The notes: generated by a model from the letters alone, not told the origin. A stretch of DNA of 41,497 bases from Deltaproteobacteria bacterium (GCA_019313695.1 JAFDAS010000028.1:1-41497); one strand, 5' to 3'; shown: positions 19,430 to 29,439, counted from the first letter of the stretch. Numbers and translations: made by a program.

Positions 19430-20347
19430 TTACCCCTTATACAGTTTCGGATTCAACACGTCTCTCAACCAGTCGCCCAGCAGATTTATTACCAGCACGA
19501 AGACTACCAGCAGTATTCCCGGAAAGAGGGTGATCCACCAGGAACCGCTGAAGATATACTCAAAACCGGAGTTTATGAGGGACCCCAGAGAGGGTTTCGT
19601 GACCGGCATGCCCAGTCCCAGAAAGGAAAGCGCCGCTTCACTCATCACGGCATTGGCTACCTGAATCGTGGAGATGACAAGCACTGGGGACATGGTGTTG
19701 GGGAGGATATGTCTCCACCTGATTCTCTTTGAACTCAGCCCTATAACACGGGCGGCCTCCACATATTCCTTGTTTTTCTCGCCCAGCACAGAGGCTCGCA
19801 CCGTCCTGGCATACTGGGGCCACTCGGCCAGACCGATGATCAGCACAAGGAGGGGGACGGCCAGCTGTTCGTAGCGGCCCACCCCGAAGGCAACCTGGAA
19901 TATGGCGCTGATCATAATGGCTACCATAAGGGTGGAGAATGAAAGCTGGACGTCCGCTATGCGCATCAGAAACGCGTCGACCTTTCCCCCCGCGTATCCG
20001 GATATCATGCCTATGAAGATGCCTATAATCGCCTGCAGAAAGACCGCCCCGCAACCGATCATGACGGAAAGGCGCAGGCCGTACAGCATGGTACTCAGCA
20101 GATCCCTTCCCTGAATATCCGTTCCCAGGACGAAATCCGGGTTTCCATCTTCCATCCATGATGGGGGCATTTCCGCGTTCATGATGTCAATAGTGGTTGT
20201 GTCGTAGGGATTATGAGGCGCGATGACGGGGGCAAGGATGCTGAGCAGAATAAGTGTCAGAAGAACCACGAAACTTACAATGGCGACCCGGTCGCGCTTG
20301 AAGCTGTGCAGGAAGTATGAATTCTTAAAGCGTTTCCACTGTTTCAT
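19430..20347 (-). CDS. ABC transporter permease (OppC/DppC-like)
   Basis: FVLGTDIQGRDLLSTMLYGLRLS, EAARVIGLSSKRIRWRHILPN, MSEAALSFLGLGMP. Confidence 0.93.
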   Translation of the reverse strand: MKQWKRFKNSYFLHSFKRDRVAIVSFVVLLTLILLSILAPVIAPHNPYDTTTIDIMNAEMPPSWMEDGNPDFVLGTDIQGRDLLSTMLYGLRLSVMIGCGAVFLQAIIGIFIGMISGYAGGKVDAFLMRIADVQLSFSTLMVAIMISAIFQVAFGVGRYEQLAVPLLVLIIGLAEWPQYARTVRASVLGEKNKEYVEAARVIGLSSKRIRWRHILPNTMSPVLVISTIQVANAVMSEAALSFLGLGMPVTKPSLGSLINSGFEYIFSGSWWITLFPGILLVVFVLVINLLGDWLRDVLNPKLYKG

Positions 20348-21327
20348 TTTCTTCCCGTTATCCTTATCGTGGGATTAACCAGGCCGTAGATGAGATCCAC
20401 TATCGTATTGACCACGACAAATAACGCGCCAACCACTATTATGTATGCCACGAGGAGGGACGTGTCGGAGCGTTCGACCGCCTCGAGAAACATAAATCCC
20501 ATTCCCTGCCACTGGAAGACCGTTTCCGTGAGAATGGTATAGGCGATCAGTATGCCTAATTGCACTCCGCCGACGGTAATCACAGGCAGGAGAGTGTTCT
20601 TGAACGCGTGCAGAAACCAGATGCGCCGGCGTGAGAGGCCCTTTGCCCACGCGAATTTAACGTATTCTGTCTCCAGTGTCTCCATCATCTCCGAACGTAT
20701 CAGGCGTATGAAAAGTGGAAGCATGATGGAGGAGAGCGCGATGCTTGGCAATATAAGGTGTTTCAGGCCGTCCAGTGTGAGAAAACCGCTCTCCCACCCC
20801 CATACATTGACCGTCTCCCCACGACCATACGAGGGCAGCCAGTGCAGTTCCACCGCGAAGATATATATGAGGATTATTGCGGTCAGAAATACCGGTATGG
20901 AAACGCCCACGATACTCCCTCCCATGATAATTCTGGAAGGCAGATTCCTGGGGTTTATGGCGGTATAGATGCCGAGAGGAATAGACAGAAGAATTATTAT
21001 AAGACTGCTCGCGAAGACAAGTTCAAGGGTCGCCGGTGCCTTTGACAGGATTACTTCAAGGGTCGGCCTTTTGAAGAAAAATGACATGCCCAGATCGCCG
21101 TGGACGGCGTTTTTTATGAAGCGGACATACTGTGCCAGAAAGGGGTCGTTAAGTCCCAGCTCCTCCCGCAGCGCGTCTCTTTCGGCGACGGAGACAGAGA
21201 CCCCCACGATATCTCTGACTGGATCTCCAATCTTCTGTTTTATGGAGAACCCCAGCAGGCCGATCACAAGCATTACAATGATGGCCTGTGTTATGCGGCG
21301 GACAGCGAACGCGAACATATAAAACAC
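20344..21327 (-). CDS. ABC transporter permease (OppB/DppB-like)
   Basis: LREELGLNDPFLAQYVRFIKNAVHGDLGMSF, YVKFAWAKGLSRRRIWFLHAFKNTLLPVIT. Confidence 0.93.
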   Translation of the reverse strand: MFYMFAFAVRRITQAIIVMLVIGLLGFSIKQKIGDPVRDIVGVSVSVAERDALREELGLNDPFLAQYVRFIKNAVHGDLGMSFFFKRPTLEVILSKAPATLELVFASSLIIILLSIPLGIYTAINPRNLPSRIIMGGSIVGVSIPVFLTAIILIYIFAVELHWLPSYGRGETVNVWGWESGFLTLDGLKHLILPSIALSSIMLPLFIRLIRSEMMETLETEYVKFAWAKGLSRRRIWFLHAFKNTLLPVITVGGVQLGILIAYTILTETVFQWQGMGFMFLEAVERSDTSLLVAYIIVVGALFVVVNTIVDLIYGLVNPTIRITGRK

Positions 21328-21417
21328 CTGACAGCAAAAAATTAGGAACCAGGGATCAGGGGGTTATTCCCGTACCCCTCTAACCCGCTAACCCGGCAAA
21401 AGCGTTTGACAATACAT

Positions 21418-21452
21418 GGGGGCAGAACCCGCTGTCAGCGGATTCTGCCCCC
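21418..21452 (-). other. large intergenic stem-loop between the SBP gene and permease genes
   Basis: GGGGGCAGAACCCGCTG T CAGCGGATTCTGCCCCC: 17-bp arms, one mismatch, no adjacent T tract. Confidence 0.75.
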
Positions 21453-21499
21453 GGTTTTCAGCCGTTGTAAAAATTGAAGCCCTTCAGGTCGGCGACACG

Positions 21500-23053
21500 C
21501 TATTTGATTACCAGGTCGCCGAAGTATGGGAAGTTCTGGACATTTACAATGCGTCTTATGTCTACCTTGTTTTTGCCGGCCCATGAGAGGTTCTGCCAGT
21601 GGAAGGGGACATATGCGGCATCATCATACAGTATCTGCTCGACCTTCTGGAGCATGGCCGATCTTTTCGCAAGGTTGGTCTCTGTCTGAGAGGCAAGCAC
21701 AAGCCTGTCCACCTCGGGATTGCAGTAATTCCCGCTGTTATATTGACCGTAGCCGGTCTCCTTGTCGGGGCACATAAGCAGGAACTCGGTGTAATTGGCG
21801 GAGTCTTCCGTGTCCGGATGCCATCCGATTATCTGCATGTCCGCCACCTGCGCGTCGAACTGATCCCAGTACTGGGCCTTGGGCATGGCCTTGAGATTTA
21901 CCTTTATCTTGATCTTGGAGAGCATTCCGGCGAACGCCTCGGCGATCTTCTCATCATTGACATACCTGTTATTGGGGGAAATCATCGTGCATTCGAAGCC
22001 ATTCTCGTAACCGGCTTCCTTCATCAGGGCCTTTGCCTTCTTCAGATTGTAACGTGGAACCAGGTTTTCCTTATATCCGGCAAAGCCTTTGGGCGCCTGC
22101 TGACCCGCCACGGAAGCGGTGCCCTTCATGATTTTCTTGACGATTCCATTGTTGTTGGTAGCGTACACTATGGCCTGGCGGACCAGCCTGTTTGCTAATT
22201 CGGGACGACGTTTCGAGTTCAACTGGCAGGTGATGATCCTGCTGCCCGACATGGTAATCAGCTTGCTATTCTTGTTTTTTCTGATTCTCGAGTAATCCTG
22301 GGGCGGCACCGGCATGATGAAGTCCACGTCGCCTGAAAGGAGCGCTGCCACACGGGTGGCATCATTCTTAATAGGTGTGAGTATGATCTTGTCAACATTT
22401 CCCGGAGATTCCTTGTCCCAATAATCCGCAAACTCTTCAAATACGGTCTTTAGACCCTGTTCACGGCCGGTTACCCGGTACTTGCCGGTTCCCGATTCAT
22501 TGGTGAGCGCGAAGGAGGGGCCGATCTTTACAATCGCGTCCTTCGGCTTTCCGGCAGCATCCGTCCCGGTGTAGAATTTGCTGTCCATCGGGAAGATATA
22601 GGTCGCCATGTTCAGGAGCAGCGCGTAAGGTTTCTTTGTGACGATATCCACTGTGTAGTCGTCAAACACCTTGACGCCCTCGAAAGGCTCAAAAAGACCT
22701 TTGAAATCAGGACTCTTTTTGAGACGCTCTACTGTCCATTCAACATCTTTGGCGGTGAAGGGATTGCCGCTGTGAAACTTGACACCTTTGCGCAGATGGA
22801 AGCGCATGGTCAAATCGTCGAGCCTTTCCCACTTGGTTGCCAGGCGGGGATCGAATCCGCCGGACTTGTTCCAGCGAACCAGCGGGTCAAAGACCATGTG
22901 TGAAAACTGGAGCATGCCACCCGACAACTGTACGTGGGGATCCAGCGAGACCGGATCAGCGTCCATCGCAAGCTTCAAGGTCTTGGCGCCCGCCATTGTG
23001 CCGAATGACAACACCATCAATAAAACCAGACATCCAACAAGCAACTTTTTCAT
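21500..23053 (-). CDS. ABC transporter substrate-binding protein, family 5 (DppA/OppA-like)
   Basis: Signal peptide MKKLLVGCLVLLMVLSFGTMAGAKTLKLAMDADPVSLDPH; HLRKGVKFHSGNPFTAKDVEWTVERLK. Confidence 0.95.
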   Translation of the reverse strand: MKKLLVGCLVLLMVLSFGTMAGAKTLKLAMDADPVSLDPHVQLSGGMLQFSHMVFDPLVRWNKSGGFDPRLATKWERLDDLTMRFHLRKGVKFHSGNPFTAKDVEWTVERLKKSPDFKGLFEPFEGVKVFDDYTVDIVTKKPYALLLNMATYIFPMDSKFYTGTDAAGKPKDAIVKIGPSFALTNESGTGKYRVTGREQGLKTVFEEFADYWDKESPGNVDKIILTPIKNDATRVAALLSGDVDFIMPVPPQDYSRIRKNKNSKLITMSGSRIITCQLNSKRRPELANRLVRQAIVYATNNNGIVKKIMKGTASVAGQQAPKGFAGYKENLVPRYNLKKAKALMKEAGYENGFECTMISPNNRYVNDEKIAEAFAGMLSKIKIKVNLKAMPKAQYWDQFDAQVADMQIIGWHPDTEDSANYTEFLLMCPDKETGYGQYNSGNYCNPEVDRLVLASQTETNLAKRSAMLQKVEQILYDDAAYVPFHWQNLSWAGKNKVDIRRIVNVQNFPYFGDLVIK

Positions 23054-23330
23054 ATCCCAATCCTTTCTTTGAGTAAAAAATTATAATAAAAGAAGTCGTG
23101 AAGACCCACCTCTCCGCCGACTTTACAACACGCCGCGAATACCCTCAAAATTTTATAGGAGATGTCCCCCGCGGTCAAGCGGAAAATTGATTGACAAAGA
23201 CCTGTTTTTTCGTCACTGTATAACCGGTGTGTAGATATAATTACAGATATATGGTTTTTTTCCCAATACCCGCTCTGCTCTTGAAAATGTTCTTTTTAAG
23301 AAAATTTTGAATTGTCTTCACGTAAAAATT

Positions 23331-23467
23331 GACAAAGTCGTAAAAAGTCAGAAAACACCATTTTTTGTCATTCCGACGGAAGCCGGAATCCAGTAATTTC
23401 AATATGTTCTGGATGCCCCCGTATCAAGTCCGGCATGACGTTTTTGGGACTTTTTACGAGTGCATCA
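23331..23467. repeat. MITE-like repeat, family 2
   Basis: GTCGTAAAAAGTC...GACTTTTTACGAGTGCATCA termini; GTCATTCCGACGGAAGCCGGAATCCAG core. Confidence 0.8.
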
Positions 23468-23708
23468 AAATTGTTTTTACAACAATAAATTAAAAAGAGT
23501 GTTTTTAAATCTAACCGGATTTCATGGCAACCTGAAAAGTAAAGCCTGTTCTCAGCTCAGTTTTTAATCGTTTTTATCAGAATCCATCATTAATGGATTT
23601 TTCAAACATTTGATCATTAAAAGTATTCCACGGGTAATCTGAGGGGTATTTCCTCAGAGTGAGACCTTATGTAAAGGTCTCAGAATAACATTTTGAAGGA
23701 GGGATGAC

Positions 23709-23918
23709 ATGTCTGAGAGTGTTTACAAAATCATAGAATTGGTGGGAACGAGTGATTTATCATGGGACGATGCAGCCAGGAGTGCTGTGGAAACAGCCAG
23801 TGTAACCCTTCACGATTTAAGGATTGGCGAGATTACCAAACTGGACATGACTATTGAAGATGGAAAAGTCAAAAATTACAGGGCAAGAGTCAGTGTGTCG
23901 TTCAGATTAGAAGGTTAA
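23709..23918 (+). CDS. dodecin family protein
   Basis: MSESVYKIIELVGTSDLSWDDAARSAVETASVTLHDLRIGEITKLDMTIEDGKVKNYRARVSVSFRLE. Confidence 0.95.
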   Translation: MSESVYKIIELVGTSDLSWDDAARSAVETASVTLHDLRIGEITKLDMTIEDGKVKNYRARVSVSFRLEG

Positions 23919-24097
23919 TCTTGATTCTATAGCCTTTGATACAGTTTATGTGCCCCTGTCCTGTTTAGCGAATGTTAAACAGGATCAGGGGGGAGAGTTA
24001 TGTAAATTAAACCTGAAATTAGAACATGTTCTGCATCTGTAAGGCTGACGTGTATAATACAGGCATATCAAAGCGGTTATCATGACGCAGAAAGGAG

Positions 24098-25033
24098 TTG
24101 GCCATGTACCATTTTAAGAATCTTATGGTAGGCCTTACCCTCGGCGGGCAGGATAAGGCCAAGATTCTCTACGCGGGTTTGGTTAGCTGGTTAACCTCAT
24201 CAGAAAAGATCACCTTTTCCCATATCGTTAGTAGTGAGAAGATATCAAAAGATTCTGGATTAGATGTTCTCTCTTCTGTTAAAGAATCTGAGAAACGCTT
24301 GATGGAGGGGCTTGTCAACAAATACTATGATGGACGCCCTGCCACGCGGCTTGAATATGAAGTTGTCATAGAATCGCCGTTGGTTGAAATTGATCTTCTG
24401 CGAAGAATAAAAGAAAAAGAAATTGATCTTATTATAATCGGTAGAATACATGGTGAAATCACTGCGGGAGAAACGATTCCCGTAAAGATCTCGCGAAAGG
24501 CGTCATGTTCAGCGTTATACATACCCGAGGAAGTCGAACCTGAAAGGAAGATGCCTGAAGAAATCAATATTCTGGTTCCAATTGATTTTTCAGAAAACGC
24601 GTTGGATGCAATGGATCTGGCCGTTGAGTTTGCTGCTGCCCATGAAATACCAAGGATTTACTCTGTGCATGTCTACGATGTTCCCCTGGGATATTACAAA
24701 AGAGGAAAAAGTTACGAAGAATTTGCTGAAATCATGAAGAGTAATGCAGAAAAGAAATATCAGGAATTTATCAAAAAGATTGATCTCAAAGGAGTCTTTG
24801 TTAAACCGGTCATGCTCAGGTTAGAAAAAAAAGCGCACGAAACAATCGAGAAAGCTGTAGAAAAGTACGGCATTGATCTGATAATTATCGGATCCAGGGG
24901 TAAAAAAGCGGCCGCGAGACTCCTGCTGGAAAACGTAACTGAACAGCTTATCAGGACAACGACAACACCTTTACTTGCCTTTAAGAAGAAGGGCAAGGAT
25001 ATGAGTCTTTTCGAAGCTTTGCTGAGATTGTAA
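24098..25033 (+). CDS. universal stress protein (UspA family, apparently tandem domains)
   Basis: INILVPIDFSENALDAMDLAVEFA; YGIDLIIIGSRGKKAAARLLLENVTEQLIRTTTTPLLAF. Confidence 0.9.
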   Translation: MAMYHFKNLMVGLTLGGQDKAKILYAGLVSWLTSSEKITFSHIVSSEKISKDSGLDVLSSVKESEKRLMEGLVNKYYDGRPATRLEYEVVIESPLVEIDLLRRIKEKEIDLIIIGRIHGEITAGETIPVKISRKASCSALYIPEEVEPERKMPEEINILVPIDFSENALDAMDLAVEFAAAHEIPRIYSVHVYDVPLGYYKRGKSYEEFAEIMKSNAEKKYQEFIKKIDLKGVFVKPVMLRLEKKAHETIEKAVEKYGIDLIIIGSRGKKAAARLLLENVTEQLIRTTTTPLLAFKKKGKDMSLFEALLRL

Positions 25034-25084
25034 CAGTTTGATATATATAGATCAAATCGATGCGATCCATGAATTGGCATGAAA

Positions 25085-25110
25085 AAGGGGTTGCGTCGGT
25101 ACGCAACCCC
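25085..25110. terminator. hairpin terminator shared by tRNA-Phe (-) and usp gene (+)
   Basis: aaaggggttgcgtcggtacgcaacccct stem-loop between convergent genes. Confidence 0.65.
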
Positions 25111-25118
25111 TGAATAAA

Positions 25119-25194
25119 TGGTGGGTCAGGGCAGAATCGAACTGCCGACACCGGGATTTTCAGTCCCGTGCTCTACCGACTGAGCTACCGACCC
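25119..25194 (-). tRNA. tRNA-Phe (GAA), CCA encoded
   Basis: minus strand GGGTCGGTAGCTCAGTCGGTAGAGCACGGGACTGAAAATCCCGGTGTCGGCAGTTCGATTCTGCCCTGACCCACCA; cloverleaf stems pair. Confidence 0.96.
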
Positions 25195-25246
25195 ACAACA
25201 TTATGTCTGAAGAACGTCTGGCTTCTATCCAATCCCGGTTCTTTTG

Positions 25247-25840
25247 TCAAGTTTTTTTGCCGTTCAACCTGGTCTCTTCCGGCGCGCTGCATTCGCACCC
25301 ATTTTTACATGGAATGTTCCTGTCCGGATGGTTGTCAGGGGTTGGCGCGAAAAGTGTATCCGATGGTGGAGGATCTTTTATCTCCTGATATACGCGGGTT
25401 TTGATCACGTATGTCCCCGCTATCTTGTCGTGCCACCCCTGTTTTCTGCCGTCGAACGCGACCCATATAAACCCCAGGAAGAATGGCAGTTTGGATATTA
25501 TGTATCCGACCCACCTCAGAAAGGCTATCCCGAAAGTCATGGGTTCTCCGTCTGCGCGTACAACCCTGAGGCCTATCATCTTTTTCCCCGGTGTCTGGCC
25601 CGTGGCGCCGTGAAAATATATGAAATAGACCGCGTTGAGCAAAACGGCCATGCCATAGTATGGAAAAAATATGGCGTACATGAATGTCGAAGGGGGATCT
25701 GTCAGATATGTGAAACCGAAGTGGAGGGGAACGATAAGGTTTCCTATAAAGAACAGGATGATGGTGAATACATAAAGTATGATCAGGTCTATTGAAAGCG
25801 CCACAAGCCTTTGCCAGAACCCGCCGTAGTAAACGATCAT
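25247..25840 (-). CDS. RDD family membrane protein
   Basis: YYGGFWQRLVALSIDLIILYVFTII...GATGQTPGKKMIGLRVVRADGEPMTFGIAFLRWVGYIIS. Confidence 0.93.
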   Translation of the reverse strand: MIVYYGGFWQRLVALSIDLIILYVFTIILFFIGNLIVPLHFGFTYLTDPPSTFMYAIFFPYYGMAVLLNAVYFIYFHGATGQTPGKKMIGLRVVRADGEPMTFGIAFLRWVGYIISKLPFFLGFIWVAFDGRKQGWHDKIAGTYVIKTRVYQEIKDPPPSDTLFAPTPDNHPDRNIPCKNGCECSAPEETRLNGKKT

Positions 25841-26607
25841 TTGATTGCCTCCTTCACTGTGCCGAATACTCCTTTCTCGTACTGGATGATGGAAAGGATG
25901 GCAAGGGGGGCCGTTTCGGTTCTCAGGATAAGTCTTCCCAGGCTCGCGGAGATAAAACCGCGCTGCCGGGCCTTTTCAATCTCTTCCCACGAGAATCCGC
26001 CTTCCGGGCCGACGACGATGAAAAAACTGTCCGCGCCGGCGTGTTTTTCATCCGTCAGGATCTCTCTGATTCCCAGTTCCGCCTCCGCCTCCCACAGGAT
26101 TATCCGAAGAGTACGCCCGTCCGGTATATTCAGCATCTCATCGAAAGATACTATCTCGCTCACCTCCGGCACATCCCCCCTGCCGCACTGCCTGGATGCC
26201 TCTACGGCTATCTTGCGCCACCTTGCCGCTTTGCCTGTGGCCCTTGTCCCCGCCGGTCGAGATATCGATCTTGAGGATATAAAGGGCACGATCCGGCTTG
26301 CACCCAGTTCTGTCGATTTCTGAATAATCATTTCTATTTTGCCCCCCTTGGGGAGCGACTGGGCGAGGGTTATGCGCGTGTCGGGCAGCCTGATCTCCCC
26401 TTTCCTGATTATATTCAGACAAACGCTGCGGGAGGAAAAATCTCTGATAACGGTACTGTATTCGTGACCCATGCCGTCGAAGAGTATCAGTTCATCCCCT
26501 TCCCTGAGCCGCAGGACATCCTTTATGTAGGTAAGATATTCTCCGCTCAGTTCCGAAGATGTTCCCTCGTCGAGCTCCCGGGGATTGTAGATTCTCGGTA
26601 TGGCCAA
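25837..26607 (-). CDS. rsmE: 16S rRNA (uracil1498-N3)-methyltransferase
   Basis: LAQSLPKGGKIEMIIQKSTELGASRIVPF, RWRKIAVEASRQCGR, IVVGPEGGFSWEEIEKARQRGFISASLGRLILRTETAPLA. Confidence 0.95.
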   Translation of the reverse strand: MAIPRIYNPRELDEGTSSELSGEYLTYIKDVLRLREGDELILFDGMGHEYSTVIRDFSSRSVCLNIIRKGEIRLPDTRITLAQSLPKGGKIEMIIQKSTELGASRIVPFISSRSISRPAGTRATGKAARWRKIAVEASRQCGRGDVPEVSEIVSFDEMLNIPDGRTLRIILWEAEAELGIREILTDEKHAGADSFFIVVGPEGGFSWEEIEKARQRGFISASLGRLILRTETAPLAILSIIQYEKGVFGTVKEAIK

Positions 26608-26634
26608 TGTCCGTCTCCATGTGCCTGTATTGTT

Positions 26635-27573
26635 TTACCGGCCTGCCTTCTTGAAGGTGTAACAGACCCACTCTTTTTCGCTTCTTGTGTCATGCAGCAC
26701 AGTTTCCCCGTTGCAGAATATCTTCTCCACGTCTTTCGCGTCATGCTCTGTGATTCCCGATGCTATGATATGTCCGCCGGGTTTTGTCAGGGATATCAGA
26801 TGTGAGTGAAGCTTTATGAGAGCCCCCGATATCAGGTTGGCCACTATCAGATCGAAGCTGCCCCTGCACAGGGCGATATCGCGATTAATAATCTCCACCC
26901 GGTCCCCTACTTCATTTATGACAACATTTTTGCCTGCAATTTCAACGGCTTTCGGGTCTGTGTCTATGCCCGTTACCCTGCCCGCGCCTAACTTCGCCGT
27001 GCATATTGCAAGTATGCCGGTGCCCGTGCCGACATCCAGGATATCTCGTTCTTCACGGAACCTGTCCTTCAGCAGTATATCCTCGATGGCCATGATGCAC
27101 ATCGCGGTGGAGGCGTGCTGTCCCGTGCCGAAGGCCATTCCGGGATCTATGTCAATGACGATATCGCGGCCGGCGGGGGAATACCTTTCCCACGTCGGTT
27201 TGATTACTATATTGTTGCTTACCCGGAGAGGTTTGAAGTGTTTTTTCCACTCCTCGGCCCAGTCGGGATCGACTATGGTCTTTGTGGAGAGGCGGGGTTT
27301 TTCCAGCCTGGGAAATATTGAAGACAGACTGTCGATATAAACCTTGATGCGGGCTGTCTGTTCTTTTATGCCGTGGCTCCATGGCAGATAGGATTTTATC
27401 TTCTCCTTCGAGGAGATAGCGGGGCCGTTGAATCCCGACTCGTCGGGGATGTGCTCCGCTTCCTGAAACACGCCGTCCGCCCCCAGCTCCTCCATGAAGT
27501 TAGACAGCGCGTCAACCAGCTCCGGCGGCGTCAGGATGGTTATCTCGACCCATTTTTCTCTTGTCCCCGGCAT
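26635..27573 (-). CDS. prmA: ribosomal protein L11 methyltransferase
   Basis: DPGMAFGTGQHASTAMC, DVGTGTGILAICTAKLGAGRVTGIDTDPKAVEIA, VANLISGAL. Confidence 0.93.
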   Translation of the reverse strand: MPGTREKWVEITILTPPELVDALSNFMEELGADGVFQEAEHIPDESGFNGPAISSKEKIKSYLPWSHGIKEQTARIKVYIDSLSSIFPRLEKPRLSTKTIVDPDWAEEWKKHFKPLRVSNNIVIKPTWERYSPAGRDIVIDIDPGMAFGTGQHASTAMCIMAIEDILLKDRFREERDILDVGTGTGILAICTAKLGAGRVTGIDTDPKAVEIAGKNVVINEVGDRVEIINRDIALCRGSFDLIVANLISGALIKLHSHLISLTKPGGHIIASGITEHDAKDVEKIFCNGETVLHDTRSEKEWVCYTFKKAGR

Positions 27574-27662
27574 GTCTTATATCTCCTGCCACCTAAACTA
27601 CCACCCATTTGCCGATATTTCAAGCACCTTGAACTTTCACAGCCTTCATGATATGAGGATAT

Positions 27663-27757
27663 GAGGGTCACATCTTAATTATTAACTATTCGATTTTCGC
27701 CTCGAAGATTTTAAACTGAACAGCGAACGAATAGTTAATAATTAAGATGTGACCCTC
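27663..27757. repeat. REPIN/MITE-like element 1 (inverted 28-bp arms)
   Basis: GAGGGTCACATCTTAATTATTAACTATT (27663-27690) ... reverse complement (27730-27757). Confidence 0.9.
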
Positions 27758-27786
27758 TATGGACAAACCTCAACAGGATTGAGCAG

Positions 27787-28386
27787 ATGAAATTTTATCC
27801 CGTATGTCTTGATATTTCGAACAAAAGATGTGTCGTCGTGGGCGGAGGAGAAGTCGCCGAAAGAAAGGCGGCAAAGCTCCTCGAATGCGGCGCGAGGGTT
27901 GTCCTTGTCGGAAAAACCATGACTCCGGGGCTGCGGGCGATGAAAGACGAAGGGAATATAGAGCATGTGCCCGATGACTACAGGAGAGAACATATAGAGG
28001 GCGCATTCCTGGTGATAGGGGCAACCGACAGAGATGACGTCAATGAGAAGATCTTCCGGGATTCGCGCGGCAGGGGGATATTGGTGAATATTGTGGATGA
28101 GCCCGCCAGGTGCGATTTCATAGTGCCCGCGGTTTTTCGCCGGAAGGATCTTCTGGTGGCCATATCGACCGGGGGGAAAAGCCCGGCGCTGGCAAAGAGA
28201 CTGAGGGAGAGTATGGAGGAGGAATATGGCCCCGAATATGGCATTCTCCTCGATATCATGGGTGATCTCAGGGAGAGAATAATCGCCCGTGGAGGCACGC
28301 CGGCGGAAAACAAGAAAATATTTGAATCCGTGCTGGATTCCGATATACTCCGGCACATCAGAGAAGCGATGAGGGTCACATCTTAA
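27787..28386 (+). CDS. precorrin-2 dehydrogenase/sirohydrochlorin ferrochelatase-like (CysG N-terminal/Met8 family)
   Basis: MKFYPVCLDISNKRCVVVGGGEVAERKAAKLLECGARVVLVG; VNIVDEPARCDFIVPAVFRRKDLLVAISTGGKSPALAKRLRE; C-terminal RVTS* encoded by the repeat. Confidence 0.92.
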   Translation: MKFYPVCLDISNKRCVVVGGGEVAERKAAKLLECGARVVLVGKTMTPGLRAMKDEGNIEHVPDDYRREHIEGAFLVIGATDRDDVNEKIFRDSRGRGILVNIVDEPARCDFIVPAVFRRKDLLVAISTGGKSPALAKRLRESMEEEYGPEYGILLDIMGDLRERIIARGGTPAENKKIFESVLDSDILRHIREAMRVTS

Positions 28387-28465
28387 TTATTAACTATTCG
28401 TTCGCTGTTCAGTTTAAAACCTTCGAGGCGAAGATCGAATAATTAATAATTAAGATGTGACCCTC
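28371..28465. repeat. REPIN/MITE-like element 2, inverted copy of element 1
   Basis: Arms 28371-28398 and 28438-28465; inner spacer is nearly the reverse complement of the element 1 spacer. Confidence 0.9.
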
Positions 28466-28484
28466 TATATACTCTATATACCGT

Positions 28485-28604
28485 TGATGGACTCGTAAAA
28501 AGTCCCAAAAACGTCATGCCGGACCCCGTATCCGGTACGGGGCAGGCCCGATCCGGCATCCAGAACATATTGAAATTACTGGATTCCGGCTTCCGCCGGA
28601 ATGA
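28485..28604. repeat. MITE-like repeat, family 2 (right terminus missing)
   Basis: TGATGGACTCGTAAAAAGTCCC...CCGGATTC/GGCTTCCGCCGGAATGAC; closely similar to 32351 copy. Confidence 0.75.
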
Positions 28605-28619
28605 CTCTATGGAACTCTT

Positions 28620-29432
28620 ATGGAAATGATGTTTTTCAGGATCGCGCTTGTCGCTTATTTCGTGAGCACGGTGGGATATGTCTCCTCGCTCTTCGCGGGG
28701 AGGGTGAGAGTGGCGAAGGCCTCGATGTGGGTGCTTTTTCTGGCATTCGCGCTTCACACAGTCTATATCGCCATTCAATGGACGGGCGCTGCTTCCGTCC
28801 CGTCAGCTGATATCTACGGCTCACTTTCATTTGTCGCCTGGGTTGTTTCGGGCGCGTATCTTGCCTTCCAGACAATTACAAAGACACGGGTGTTAGGCGC
28901 CTTTGTGTCTCCCGCGGTCCTGGTGATGATGATAGCGGCGTCCGCGGGATTGATGGATGGGGCCTCCATCCCGTCCGCCCTGCGCGGGCCCTGGGTTCCC
29001 GTTCATGTTGTGCTTCTGCTTGCCGGAGGAGCCCTCTTCGCGCTGGCCTGCCTGGCGGGGACAATGTACCTGGTGCAGGACAATCTGATAAGAAACAAGA
29101 AGGTGCGCGGCTTCAGCAGTCTGCTTCCCTCCCTCCGGGATCTTGACAGGATAAACCATATATGCATTGCCTGGGGATTTCCGCTGCTGACATTCGGCAT
29201 TATTGCGGGATCGATATGGGCCCGGACCGTCTGGGGGAGTAGCTGGCACTGGGATCCGAAGCAGATCTTTACGGCGGTTTCCTGGGTCATTTACGCCATT
29301 CTGGTTCACCAGAGGCTTATCATAGGATGGAGCGGCAGGAAGGCGGCCCTTCTGTCCATAATCGCCTTCGCTGGACTCCTCTTCGCCTTTATCGGCGTGA
29401 ATGTCTTTTTTGTAACGATGCACAGTTTTTGA
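28620..29432 (+). CDS. cytochrome c assembly protein, CcsA/HemX-like
   Basis: Multi-TM protein with ARTVWGSSWHWDPKQIFTAVSWVIYAILVHQRLIIGWSGRKAA (WGxxWxWDxKE-like motif); next to hemA. Confidence 0.88.
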   Translation: MEMMFFRIALVAYFVSTVGYVSSLFAGRVRVAKASMWVLFLAFALHTVYIAIQWTGAASVPSADIYGSLSFVAWVVSGAYLAFQTITKTRVLGAFVSPAVLVMMIAASAGLMDGASIPSALRGPWVPVHVVLLLAGGALFALACLAGTMYLVQDNLIRNKKVRGFSSLLPSLRDLDRINHICIAWGFPLLTFGIIAGSIWARTVWGSSWHWDPKQIFTAVSWVIYAILVHQRLIIGWSGRKAALLSIIAFAGLLFAFIGVNVFFVTMHSF

Positions 29433-29439
29433 TAAGAAT

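Noticed and set aside
18521-19732. 403-aa + strand ORF
   Set aside because: Antisense to the clear OppD- and OppC-like genes; an artefact of codon bias with no recognisable domain.
25119-25194. tRNA-Phe as an integration site for a genomic island
   Set aside because: No integrase nearby and no obvious duplicated tRNA 3' end in the window; the repeat-rich region starts 2.5 kb away.
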